Assembly (NCBI RefSeq): GCF_030053895.1
Contig: NZ_CP125781.1
Span: forward strand, 2,294,001-2,358,000
DNA length: 64,000 nucleotides
Reading direction: 5' to 3'
Source of the DNA: Trabulsiella odontotermitis
GTDB taxonomy: Bacteria > Pseudomonadota > Gammaproteobacteria > Enterobacterales > Enterobacteriaceae
The position numbers and the translations under genes were made by a program. The notes under the pieces were generated by a model. It had not been told where the DNA came from. It ran no database searches and saw only the letters and a program-made list of their open reading frames with translations. Shown here one piece after another: positions 52,739-60,929 of the stretch (the first letter of the stretch is position 1; each line of letters opens with the position of its first letter).

Positions 52739-53827
52739 TTATTTGGCTGCGGCGGCACGCCACTGTTTGATGTAATCCAGACGTTTTTTCGGCTGCAGGT
52801 ATTCCAGCAGGCTTTCATCCACCGGGATCGGTTTCAGCGCTTTGCCCAGGACTTTTGTCAGGCCGTCGATATCATTTTTACCTTCAATATCGTTACGAAG
52901 GGAGGGAATATCCGCCTGACTGGCGAGAATACTTTGCCCTTTTTCAGAGAGGACGTAATCCAGCCACAATTTTGCGGCATTACCGTTTTGCGCCTGCTGG
53001 CTGATGAAGGAGACGCGTGATAAAACCAGGGTGTAATCTTTCGGATAAGCGATCCCAAGCGACGGATCGTTTTTCGCGCGGGCTTCGGCGTAAGAACCCA
53101 GGATATTAAAGCCAATTAAGTTTTCACCCGAGGAAACCCTTTCCATCATGGTGCCGGTAGAGGATTGCACCGCTAAACCGCCTTTAGCGACATCAGCCAG
53201 CGTTTTGAAATACTGAGGATCGGCTTTGTAATCCTGCACGGAGAGCATAAAGCCAAGACCCGATTTTTCGATGTCGTAGGTGGTGACTTTGCTCTTAAAT
53301 TTGTCTGTCTGGCTGGCGATAAGCTTTGCCAGCGCCGCGTGTGAATCAGGCACATCACCGGCCGGGATCAGACGCTTGTTGTAGATAAACACCACCGGCT
53401 CGTAGGTAGTGCCGTAAGCCTTATTATTCCAGACCGCCCATTCAGGCAACTGGCTTTGCTCGGGAGATTTGTATTCCATGGCATAGTCAGTGGCGAGTTT
53501 TAGCGCGGTATCCATTGACGAGCTCCAGACCACATCACCGCTACCCCCGCCGGACGCCTGTTCGCTAATAAAGCGGTTGTACAACTCGGTGCTGTTCATG
53601 TCGTTGTATTCAACTTTAATGCCCGGATACGTCTTTTCGAAGCCCTCGATCAGCGGTCCGGCGGCTTTGGTATCGGTAGTGGAATAGATAACCACTTTGC
53701 CTTCTTTGGCCGCGGCATCCACGACTTTTTGATACTCAGCAGGGTAACCCTGCGGTAAGGCAGACAGGGCGGAAGAGGAAATCAGTACGGCAGCGGTAAT
53801 CAACGTAATGCGGAATGTGTTCGACAT
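52739..53827 (-). CDS. Periplasmic binding protein, Fbp/AfuA type
   Basis: 362 residues from MSNTFRITLITAAVLISSSALSALPQGY (signal peptide). Family hallmarks are KVVDAAAKEGKVVIYSTTDTKA and PGIKVEYNDMNSTELYNRF. The region that supplies iron-ligating tyrosines in FbpA is not obviously preserved, which favours a phosphorylated or carboxylate ligand over ferric ion (inference). First gene of the ABC unit. It is downstream of, and on the same strand as, a CitA/DcuS-type two-component system that probably controls it. AAGG lies before the start. Confidence 0.82.
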   Translation of the reverse strand: MSNTFRITLITAAVLISSSALSALPQGYPAEYQKVVDAAAKEGKVVIYSTTDTKAAGPLIEGFEKTYPGIKVEYNDMNSTELYNRFISEQASGGGSGDVVWSSSMDTALKLATDYAMEYKSPEQSQLPEWAVWNNKAYGTTYEPVVFIYNKRLIPAGDVPDSHAALAKLIASQTDKFKSKVTTYDIEKSGLGFMLSVQDYKADPQYFKTLADVAKGGLAVQSSTGTMMERVSSGENLIGFNILGSYAEARAKNDPSLGIAYPKDYTLVLSRVSFISQQAQNGNAAKLWLDYVLSEKGQSILASQADIPSLRNDIEGKNDIDGLTKVLGKALKPIPVDESLLEYLQPKKRLDYIKQWRAAAAK

Positions 53828-53984
53828 TATAATTAACCTTTTAGTTACATTTGAGGAACTAAAGGTCAACATAGCGTATAAGGAAGCGCAGACAACAGGA
53901 GGAGAAGGGCTGAGGTTCTGAAGTGTGACTGTCGGCGTCGTTTAGACAATTAACTCCATTAAATCCGCGAAAACGAGCAGTTGA

Positions 53985-54686
53985 CTACACCTTGTCCGGC
54001 ACTTTGCGGTACAGCCTTCTCGGGTGACCGATATTGCCATATAACATTTCGATGCTGACAAATCCGCTTTCCACACAATATTCGAGATACCGGCGCCCGG
54101 TTGTTTTACTGATCCCGACGTGCTCCACAACCTGTTCCACTGACATATTGCGCTCGGGGTTATCCGCGAAAAATCGCTTAATGCGCTCCAGCGTGTTGGA
54201 CTCAATACCCTTAGTAGAAGGAGGGTGAGGGGACTCAGCGGCAGGCAGATTAAACAGGCGATCCAGCGCATGCTGATCGACAACTTTTACCTGCTGCACG
54301 GTGTGAATGAAACGCATAAACCGTTCCAGCGAGGCGTGCAGGCGCTGGAAAAAAACCGGTTTAATCAGGTAATCGAACGCACCGCTACGCATCGCATGGC
54401 TACAGGTTTGCATGTCACTGGCCGCCGTAATGAAAATGACCGAACACTCATAACTCTTCAGTAGCGGGCTATCGATGAGCTCCACGCCCTTACCATCCGG
54501 GAGATAGTTGTCGAGGAGTATCAGGCGCGGACGATGCTGGCGGATCAGGCTCTGTGCCTGTGCAATCGACGTCGCAATACCGACAATGCGTAAGTGAAAA
54601 TTCTGTTCGATATATTCTCGATGCAGTTCCGCGAGATGGGGTTCATCCTCAACAATAACCACATTCAATGCACGGGTCGTCGTCAT
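53985..54686 (-). CDS. CitB/DcuR-type response regulator
   Basis: 233 residues. Receiver domain ~8-125 with acidic pocket VEDEP (Glu13-Asp14), phospho-acceptor Asp59 in LILLDNYLPDG, switch Thr/Ala at ITAASD and Lys at YLIKP. C-terminal helix-turn-helix ~170-225 (MSVEQVVEHVGISKTTGRRYLEYC) of the CitB/DpiA/DcuR type. Begins 3 bases after the kinase stop, so kinase and regulator are co-expressed. The ~157-bp gap to the binding-protein gene likely contains the controlled promoter. Confidence 0.88.
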   Translation of the reverse strand: MTTTRALNVVIVEDEPHLAELHREYIEQNFHLRIVGIATSIAQAQSLIRQHRPRLILLDNYLPDGKGVELIDSPLLKSYECSVIFITAASDMQTCSHAMRSGAFDYLIKPVFFQRLHASLERFMRFIHTVQQVKVVDQHALDRLFNLPAAESPHPPSTKGIESNTLERIKRFFADNPERNMSVEQVVEHVGISKTTGRRYLEYCVESGFVSIEMLYGNIGHPRRLYRKVPDKV

Positions 54687-54689
54687 GCT

Positions 54690-56315
54690 TTAGCCCTGTT
54701 GGTATGGAATAAACACAGTGAAAATAGTGCCTTGCGGGGTGTTATCGGTGATTTCTATGTTGCCGCCAGCCTTATCGATATAGCCTGCCACCAGAAACAG
54801 TCCGATACCGTGCTCTGCGCCCACGATTTCGTTACCGCTTTCCGGTTTACTGCTGAATCCTTGTCTGAAGATATGCGGCTTCATGTCGTCATCCACCCCG
54901 CAGCCGCGATCGGCCACTTCTATCACCAGTTCCTGATTTCTGTCTGAAATATAGAGCTCGACGGGGTCGGGAACCGCGGCGTTGAGAGTGGCATCGACCG
55001 CGTTATCCAGCAAATTGCCGATAACAGACATCAGTTCTGTTTCGTTGATCGTGGCGGGCATTCGTGTGAGATGACACGCGGGATCAAACAGCAACTCAAT
55101 GCCTTTCTCGCGTGCACTGACATATTTGCCCAACAGCAGTCCGCACAATGCCGGGGAGGAGAAGTGGGCAGAGACGAAGTCGAGCACTTTCTGCGCGCCT
55201 TCCGACTGCACCTGGATATAGCGTATCGCTTCATCATAATGTTTCATCTGCAACAACCCCACGAGTGTCGCGGTCCAGTTCAACTGTTCATGGCGCATAA
55301 TGCGCAGGTTGTCCGCATAGCGTTTGATCTGACTCAACTGGCTACTGAGCGTATTAATGTCATTTTTGTCACGGAAACTGTAAACCCAGCCGCTTTCCAC
55401 ACCGGGCTCGACTTCCATCGCCACGCGGTTAACAATCACTTCCCGCTGGTTAAGCACGGCGATCTGGTCGTGACTGCCGCTGTTGACCGACGCAAAACGC
55501 TGAGACAAAAAGCCCGGCGACGTTTGCAGAACCGCGTCCAGAGGTTTGCCGATGAGTTCTTTCTCACTCTGGAGAATATCCAGCAACTCTCGGGCGGCCC
55601 GGTTAATTAAGATCAGCCGTTTTTCATCATTAACGGCAAATACTCCTTCGTACATGGCCTCAAGCAGTGCTTTTTGTTGCAGCACCAACTGGGCTATATC
55701 TTTTGGTTCGAGTCGGAACATCTGCTTTTTGAGGTTACGGGTAAACAGCCAGGAAAAAATAAACAATGACAGCAGAAGGGCGATACCATACAGCCCGGCC
55801 TGCCAAAGGATGCGGGCATTGATGTTGGCAATATACGAAGTCAGATACCCGACCGAGACAATCCCGATCACCTGATGCTGCGCATTAAAAATGGGCGCCT
55901 TGCTGCGTAATGAAACCCCAATTCCGCCTTTACGAACAGAAATAATGGTTTTTCCCTTTAACACCTCCGCATTATCTCCACCAATCATTGGTAAATTAAG
56001 GCGTTCCGGTGATTCCGAGTGATACAGATGTTGTTCATGGGTATCGCCAATGACAATATAACTGGCATCGCTCTCATTACGCAGCGGCTGAATTAACCGG
56101 GCGATAGCGGGGATATCTCTGGCGGCGACTTTTTCCGCGAGACCTGGCATCAATGCGATTTCACTTGCCTGTACGCGGGCGCGTTGCCCAAGATCATGAT
56201 GAAGTTGCCTGTCAATGAAATGAAACAGGATCATTCCGAGCAGGGCTAACAGCAGGCAAGAAAAAAACACCAGTGCTAAAAAAAGCTTTACCTGAAAAGA
56301 GAGTCTGCGTTTCAT
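54690..56315 (-). CDS. CitA/DcuS-type sensor histidine kinase
   Basis: About 541 residues. TM1 at ~6-30 (VKLFLALVFFSCLLLALLGMI), periplasmic sCache-type sensor ~31-165 with the DcuS/CitA-like pattern GIGVSLRSKAPIF and IGIVSVGYL, TM2 ~168-190, PAS domain ~200-310 (LLEAMYEGVFAVNDEKRLILINRAA), phospho-acceptor His in LRIMRHEQLNWTATLVGLLQM (~335), then ATPase with N-box NLLDNAVDA and G-box EHGIGLFLV. This family senses di- and tricarboxylates; the ligand here is not predictable. A longer start at 56348 is possible; neither has a strong ribosome-binding site. Confidence 0.87.
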   Translation of the reverse strand: MKRRLSFQVKLFLALVFFSCLLLALLGMILFHFIDRQLHHDLGQRARVQASEIALMPGLAEKVAARDIPAIARLIQPLRNESDASYIVIGDTHEQHLYHSESPERLNLPMIGGDNAEVLKGKTIISVRKGGIGVSLRSKAPIFNAQHQVIGIVSVGYLTSYIANINARILWQAGLYGIALLLSLFIFSWLFTRNLKKQMFRLEPKDIAQLVLQQKALLEAMYEGVFAVNDEKRLILINRAARELLDILQSEKELIGKPLDAVLQTSPGFLSQRFASVNSGSHDQIAVLNQREVIVNRVAMEVEPGVESGWVYSFRDKNDINTLSSQLSQIKRYADNLRIMRHEQLNWTATLVGLLQMKHYDEAIRYIQVQSEGAQKVLDFVSAHFSSPALCGLLLGKYVSAREKGIELLFDPACHLTRMPATINETELMSVIGNLLDNAVDATLNAAVPDPVELYISDRNQELVIEVADRGCGVDDDMKPHIFRQGFSSKPESGNEIVGAEHGIGLFLVAGYIDKAGGNIEITDNTPQGTIFTVFIPYQQG

Positions 56316-56646
56316 AAGGCCTGTGACAGGAACAGAAAGAAAAGACATTGGTGCAGACTAGCATGTGAAAAGTTGAGGCGTGATTTGTTAAGGAAAAGTT
56401 GTGAGCTGGCTCGGTGTCATGGGTTAGTTGGGCGTAGTAAGTTCCAGCAGTTGCCTGTTCAAATCAGCGAAATGAGGTTCAAAGCGCAGACAAAATCAGT
56501 GCAGAATGGCAAAGTTGCTTTGTTAATACCGTGCATGTCTCCGGTGATGGCCGTGGGTATGATCTCTGAGATAGTCTGGTACCAGATATCAAAAAATATA
56601 GACAAAAATAAAAAATGGATTTGATGAAGATTAGTAAGGAGCGGTT
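56316..56646. other. Gap between sensor kinase and AT-rich pair
   Basis: 331 bp. It holds the kinase upstream region and, towards 56560-56646, AT-rich DNA with the AAGGAG of the next gene. A plus-strand frame at 56373-56624 is open but has no ribosome-binding site or recognised family, and I do not call it a gene. Confidence 0.5.
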
Positions 56647-57339
56647 ATGTACTACAACAATGAAGTTATCAGTTACTTGCAAGCCAATAAAATTCTTGCG
56701 TTAAAACTCGACCACGCTTTAGCAGGTGTAGGAAAAGCTGTATCAAATCAGATTGAAACGATAGGCGCAGGTGCAACACGCGCGTTGTATTATACTTCCT
56801 GCTTTACTGATGAATATCAGGATGTGTGCCAGCAACAGAAAAACGAAGACATTCGATTCAAAAATGGCGTTATTTATCTTCTGCGACATGGCGATGTTGC
56901 GTATAACATGCTCAGGTTATATTTCGAAGAAACATTTAGGTACAAAACCTTCGATCAACTAAAGCTTATCAAACAAAAGCTTATGGCTGCTAATATCCAT
57001 ATTGCCGTCAGTTCACTCACAAATGCTGGGTTTGCTTTTGCAACAGCATCATTCGTCGCTGCAGGTATGAATCTACGTTTTGAACTTATTTCACTGGCAG
57101 GGCGAAGGGCGGGCGGGGTCGTTGCGGCTGCAGGTATATACGGCATTGTCCAGAAAGCAGCAGAGAGTGCGCACCGTCTTCACATTAATTATCCAGCTTA
57201 CTACTCAGCGCTATACGCTCAAGAACTGGAAATGATGTACTTCCTGATAGAACCATTGTTTGAGCGGGCTGAGGCGTTTAAAGCACAATGGGGCTCAGAC
57301 AGTGAAATTGCAGACATCATTACCAGGATGGTTCGATAA
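56647..57339 (+). CDS. Unknown protein with paired hydrophobic helices; candidate pore-forming effector
   Basis: 230 residues, no signal peptide. The first ~110 residues are soluble and helical. Residues ~113-141 (ANIHIAVSSLTNAGFAFATASFVAAG) and ~150-168 (LAGRRAGGVVAAAGIYGIV) are Gly/Ala-rich hydrophobic hairpin-like helices. The C-terminal ~55 residues are soluble again. This is the layout of small pore-forming toxins that insert from a soluble state. It overlaps by one base a 62-residue two-helix membrane protein, a plausible immunity partner. The composition is AT-rich against the surrounding GC-rich genes. AAGGAG precedes the ATG. No family recognised; the toxin role is inference. Confidence 0.5.
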   Translation: MYYNNEVISYLQANKILALKLDHALAGVGKAVSNQIETIGAGATRALYYTSCFTDEYQDVCQQQKNEDIRFKNGVIYLLRHGDVAYNMLRLYFEETFRYKTFDQLKLIKQKLMAANIHIAVSSLTNAGFAFATASFVAAGMNLRFELISLAGRRAGGVVAAAGIYGIVQKAAESAHRLHINYPAYYSALYAQELEMMYFLIEPLFERAEAFKAQWGSDSEIADIITRMVR

Positions 57340-57527
57340 TGATGAATCTCATTAAAAGATTTTTCAGGCGGATGTTCAGGTCATTGATTTCGTATTATGG
57401 CCCGGCTGTACTGACAATAATGTTTGCTTTGGTGCAGGGGGTGTTATTTCCAGATAGCCCGATCTGGCTTATCCCAGTATTCTTTGTGTTTGTGATCGTT
57501 ATTTTTTATCGATATGTGAAATGGTAA
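57339..57527 (+). CDS. Small two-helix membrane protein, candidate immunity partner
   Basis: 61-62 residues. Basic N-terminus (LIKRFFRRMFR), then two hydrophobic segments (YYGPAVLTIMFALVQGVLF and IWLIPVFFVFVIVIFYRYV) separated by a PDSP turn. The first start codon overlaps the previous stop as TAATG; a second ATG follows at 57342. Tight coupling and membrane location fit an inner-membrane immunity protein for a pore-former. No homologue is recognised. Confidence 0.5.
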   Translation: MMNLIKRFFRRMFRSLISYYGPAVLTIMFALVQGVLFPDSPIWLIPVFFVFVIVIFYRYVKW

Positions 57528-57916
57528 TTTTCAAACGCTAGCCCTGGCCTACATCTCAACATTGGCATGATCACCAGTGATGAGTGGGGACGTTATGCCA
57601 GGTTGGCACGTAAGAGGATGGGATGGCCATGTTCATTGGAAACGCAATCTTGTGGAATTAACAGACAAGGGCTATGAAGTTGGTGAGCATCATAATAGTT
57701 CATTTAACATAATATTCATTATGCGTACTAACGTAAAGCCAGGCAGAATCCAGCGCTTTGTGAACCTGATTGCCCTGGTCGATTTTGGTTGTTTTTTGTT
57801 CTTTTCACTGCGGCCGTCGTCCCTTCGTTGAAAACTAACTGCAAATCACCCGGTACCTGCATCGAACTCCGTTTTTGCTAAACTCTATCCTTTACACATT
57901 CGGATCCGGAGATGCT
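57528..57916. other. Gap without a convincing gene
   Basis: 389 bp. A plus-strand frame (57577-57831) is open but lacks a ribosome-binding site and has implausible composition at its end. It may be a remnant. The promoter of the following VOC gene presumably lies in 57830-57910. Confidence 0.4.
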
Positions 57917-58291
57917 ATGTTTGACCACGTTAAGTTCGGCGTCAGTGATTTTGAAGCCAGCAAGACATTCTACCTCAATGCACTAGAACCTCTTGGCATC
58001 AGGCTGGTTTCTGAAGGTACACCTGATTACGGCGTTGAACTTAGCACGGATGACAAATCATCGCTGTGTCTGTTCCAGTCTGATGAAAAACCCGCACACC
58101 TGCATATTGCGTTTGTCGCCGACACTCGCCAACAAGTTGATGCGTTTTACCATCAGGCGCTCGAGGCTGGCGGTAGAGATAATGGCGCACCGGGTTTACG
58201 CTCGCATTATCACGCGAATTACTACGCCGCCTTCGTTATTGATCCCGATGGACACAATATTGAGGTCGTCTGCCATCATCCGGCGCCCTGA
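57917..58291 (+). CDS. VOC-family (glyoxalase/bleomycin-resistance-like) protein
   Basis: 124 residues with the paired beta-alpha-beta-beta-beta modules of the vicinal oxygen chelate fold. FDHVKFGVSDFEASKTFYLNAL carries the first metal His, LHIAFVADTRQQVDAFYHQAL the second, and VIDPDGHNIEVVCH the C-terminal Glu. Metal ligands look intact, but the substrate is unknown. CCGGAG lies before ATG 57917. It is convergent with yneE. Confidence 0.85.
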   Translation: MFDHVKFGVSDFEASKTFYLNALEPLGIRLVSEGTPDYGVELSTDDKSSLCLFQSDEKPAHLHIAFVADTRQQVDAFYHQALEAGGRDNGAPGLRSHYHANYYAAFVIDPDGHNIEVVCHHPAP

Positions 58292-58315
58292 CCTTCTCTC
58301 AACGAAATGACGCTG

Positions 58316-59230
58316 TCAGGTAAGCTGATAGTATTTATCCGGCATCATTTTAGCGGGCACTGGCGTGTCACCATTCATCTGTAACAGGTCGATCTCAATT
58401 GCGTTGCAGATTGCATCCAGCGATAAATCATTGTTTTCCATACCGAATGGTTCTTCCAGCTCTTCCGCCAGCGCGTCCAGAGAGATAAATGTGTATGAGA
58501 TGAGTACGGAGATAAACGGCGTCATGTAATGCAGGTCGCTCACCAGCGCAAACGGCAACATGATGCAAAACAGATACACGGTACGGTGCAGAATTAACGT
58601 ATACGCAAACGGTATCGGCGTACTGGCGATGCGTTCGCAACCTGCCAGCACCACCGACATATCGTTCAGCCGGTTATTCAGGCTGTGAAAAAGGATGTCC
58701 GATAACAGCCCGTCGGCACGGCGCGTAGCCAGCCAGTTTCCCATCAGCAACAGAATGCGGTTCGCCGGTGAATGCGACATCACCACCTGCTGCAGATCCG
58801 CTTCTGAAAGATAACGTGCCAGCGTGGCCGATTGCGGCTGGCGGCGCAGTGTCATTCGCAGACAATGGGCGAACGCGATTTGCATGCGCACAAAATCGCT
58901 CAGTGCCGGGTCATTCGGCAGCGTATTTTTCACTTCCCTTAGCAGCGAGCGCGAGGCAATCATTAGTTGACCCCAGAGCTGACGGGCTTCGACATAGCGC
59001 GAATAACAGGCATTATTGCGAAAACCGAGAAAAATCGCGATGGCCACACCGAGAATACTAAACGGTGCGAGCGTGAACCGGATGCCGAGCGTGGAATACC
59101 ACGGTAACATCAGGATCACAGCGATGGAGAGCAAAAAGTTAAGCAGCAAACGGGTGGAAATCTTGGCTAACACCGAGCCATGCCAGACGAAAATTTGAGC
59201 AAGCCAGTGTTGATGCGGGCGAACAATCAT
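58316..59230 (-). CDS. yneE: Bestrophin-family membrane protein YneE
   Basis: 304 residues from MIVRPHQHWLAQIFVWHGSVL, as E. coli YneE. An upstream ATG (59257) would add nine residues; neither start has a strong Shine-Dalgarno. Four transmembrane helices, with hallmark FTLAPFSILGVAIAIFLGFRNNACYSRYVEARQLWGQL and HRTVYLFCIMLPFALVSDLHYMTPF. Bacterial bestrophins form pentameric ion channels. Next to uxaB as in E. coli. Confidence 0.93.
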   Translation of the reverse strand: MIVRPHQHWLAQIFVWHGSVLAKISTRLLLNFLLSIAVILMLPWYSTLGIRFTLAPFSILGVAIAIFLGFRNNACYSRYVEARQLWGQLMIASRSLLREVKNTLPNDPALSDFVRMQIAFAHCLRMTLRRQPQSATLARYLSEADLQQVVMSHSPANRILLLMGNWLATRRADGLLSDILFHSLNNRLNDMSVVLAGCERIASTPIPFAYTLILHRTVYLFCIMLPFALVSDLHYMTPFISVLISYTFISLDALAEELEEPFGMENNDLSLDAICNAIEIDLLQMNGDTPVPAKMMPDKYYQLT

Positions 59231-59345
59231 GGATATTTTCGGGAAAGTTGACGACATGTAAATTAAACGTGAATGTCGTCACACTTTCAAGGATCTGCGG
59301 TGCAATTTTTGTGATCTGCGCCCTGCTCTCTGCCTGCATCAGCCA

Positions 59346-59371
59346 GCGGAGAAGAGAAATACATTCTCCGC
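59346..59371. terminator. Stem-loop downstream of uxaB
   Basis: GCGGAGAA (59346-59353) and TTCTCCGC (59364-59371) form an 8-bp stem 19 bases after the uxaB stop (minus strand). No T run. Confidence 0.5.
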
Positions 59372-59389
59372 TTAAATAGCAAAACTACC

Positions 59390-60841
59390 TTAACACAGCG
59401 GCTGAACGGCGTTGCGCATGCCTTTTGTCAGGATGGTATCCAGATCACGCGTCACCTGCTCTGCCAGCCCGGAAACGGTGGTGAGATCCTGTTCCCAGTG
59501 AGACGTGACTGACAGCACGCTGTCGACCAGCTGGCGAGTGCTGATCTGACGATCGCGATGTTGCGCCCACAGCCGCTGGTAACGCTCAACCCACTCGGCA
59601 TCGTCCTGCACCGGGTACGTTTCCCCCTGACGTTCCGCACGGTAAAATGCGATCAACGCCGCCAGCGCAAAAGTCAGTCGTGGCGGCAGTTTGCCGCGAG
59701 TTTTTTGCCCGGCCAGCAGTTGCGGCAGAATGCGGGTGCGGAATTTGGTCATCCCGTTCAGGGCAATCGATAACAGCTGATGCTTAATATACGGGTTGCG
59801 GAACCGTCCGGTGACCGCACTGGCAAAGGATTCCAGCTCATCGCGAGGCAAATCCAGTACCGGAATAATCTCTTCGTGGATCGCTTTCTCAACAAAGGCG
59901 CAGATTTCCGCATCATTCATCGCTTCGCCAACGGTATTCAACCCGGCCTGGAACGCTACAGGCACCAGCGCGGTATGCGCGCCATTGAGGATCGCGACTT
60001 TTCGTTCTTTATACGGTTTGATGTCGTCAACGATCAGGATATTCAGCGGATACTGGCTGAGATGCAGTTCCTTCGCCAGTGACTTAGGCCCCTGAATAAC
60101 AAACAGATAAAAATATTCGGCGGTATCGAGGAAGCTGTCTTTATATCCCAGTCCGGCCTCGATACTGGCCGCTTCATCACGTGGATACCCGGTCACAATG
60201 CGGTCAACCAGCGTTGAGCAGAAATGGTTAGCGCTGTCGAGCCACGTCACGAACGTTTGCGGCAGCGCCCATTCCCGGGCATAGCGCAATACCAGTTCAC
60301 GGAGTGCATCACCATTATAATCAATCAGTTCGCAAGGAATAATCACCCAGCCTTTATCCTGTGCGCCGTTGAAGTGGGTGAAGCGCTCGAACAACAGACG
60401 GGTCAGTTTCGCCGGGTAACTCACCGCGGGTGCATCATCAAACGAATCTCCTTCGTGATAGCTGATGCCGGCCTCGGTGGTATTGGAAAAGACAAAGCGC
60501 ATCTCCGGGTTATGCGCCAGTTTCAGGAATTCCTGATAGTGTGAATAAACGCTGATTTCACGATTGACCGAACGGATCAGCCGGGCTTCGCTGACCGCGT
60601 CGCCCTTCTCATTCAGGCCGCGAATGATGGTGGTATACAGGCCATCCTGCGTACTGAGCGATGGCGGGAAATCGCTGTTGATCGGACGAACCACCACCAC
60701 CCCTGAATTCAGACCGGCATGTTCGTTCAGCAGATCGATCTGCCAGTCGATAAAGGCGCGTAAAAAGTTGCCTTCCCCAAACTGGATGATGCGCTCAGGG
60801 TACTGCGCGCCCGGAAAATCACGGCGGTTTAATGTTTTCAC
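59390..60841 (-). CDS. uxaB: Tagaturonate reductase (altronate oxidoreductase)
   Basis: UxaB reduces tagaturonate to altronate with NADH in galacturonate catabolism. 483 residues, the E. coli length. N-terminal NAD-binding region RIIQFGEGNFLRAFIDWQIDLLN; conserved EAGISYHEGDSFDDAPAVSYPAKLTRLLFERF; dehydrogenase core VAILNGAHTALVPVAFQAG with the catalytic Lys/Asn-His region. Upstream are two TTATTGGT repeats likely bound by ExuR/UxuR. Confidence 0.95.
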   Translation of the reverse strand: MKTLNRRDFPGAQYPERIIQFGEGNFLRAFIDWQIDLLNEHAGLNSGVVVVRPINSDFPPSLSTQDGLYTTIIRGLNEKGDAVSEARLIRSVNREISVYSHYQEFLKLAHNPEMRFVFSNTTEAGISYHEGDSFDDAPAVSYPAKLTRLLFERFTHFNGAQDKGWVIIPCELIDYNGDALRELVLRYAREWALPQTFVTWLDSANHFCSTLVDRIVTGYPRDEAASIEAGLGYKDSFLDTAEYFYLFVIQGPKSLAKELHLSQYPLNILIVDDIKPYKERKVAILNGAHTALVPVAFQAGLNTVGEAMNDAEICAFVEKAIHEEIIPVLDLPRDELESFASAVTGRFRNPYIKHQLLSIALNGMTKFRTRILPQLLAGQKTRGKLPPRLTFALAALIAFYRAERQGETYPVQDDAEWVERYQRLWAQHRDRQISTRQLVDSVLSVTSHWEQDLTTVSGLAEQVTRDLDTILTKGMRNAVQPLC

Positions 60842-60854
60842 TCTGGGTTCCCTC

Positions 60855-60892
60855 GGTTATTGGTAATACAACCTGTATTATTGGTCTAATAA
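60855..60892. promoter_or_regulatory. Candidate ExuR/UxuR sites upstream of uxaB
   Basis: TTATTGGT occurs twice (60857-60864 and 60878-60885), 21 bases apart, that is two helical turns. The second lies in the palindrome TTATTGGTCTAATAA. ATTGGT is the half-site of the ExuR/UxuR consensus. Position 15-50 bases before the uxaB ATG suits a repressor. Confidence 0.5.
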
Positions 60893-60929
60893 CTTATCAG
60901 ATTTATAAACCAAGGAACCCTGCTTTGAA

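Noticed and set aside
56373..56624. Open frame of 83 codons upstream of the putative pore-former
   Set aside because: No Shine-Dalgarno sequence and overlaps the region expected to hold the promoter. Not recognisable.
57577..57831. Open frame of 84 codons between the AT-rich pair and the VOC gene
   Set aside because: No ribosome-binding site, no recognised family, and an odd low-complexity end. It may be a remnant, but it cannot be supported as a gene.
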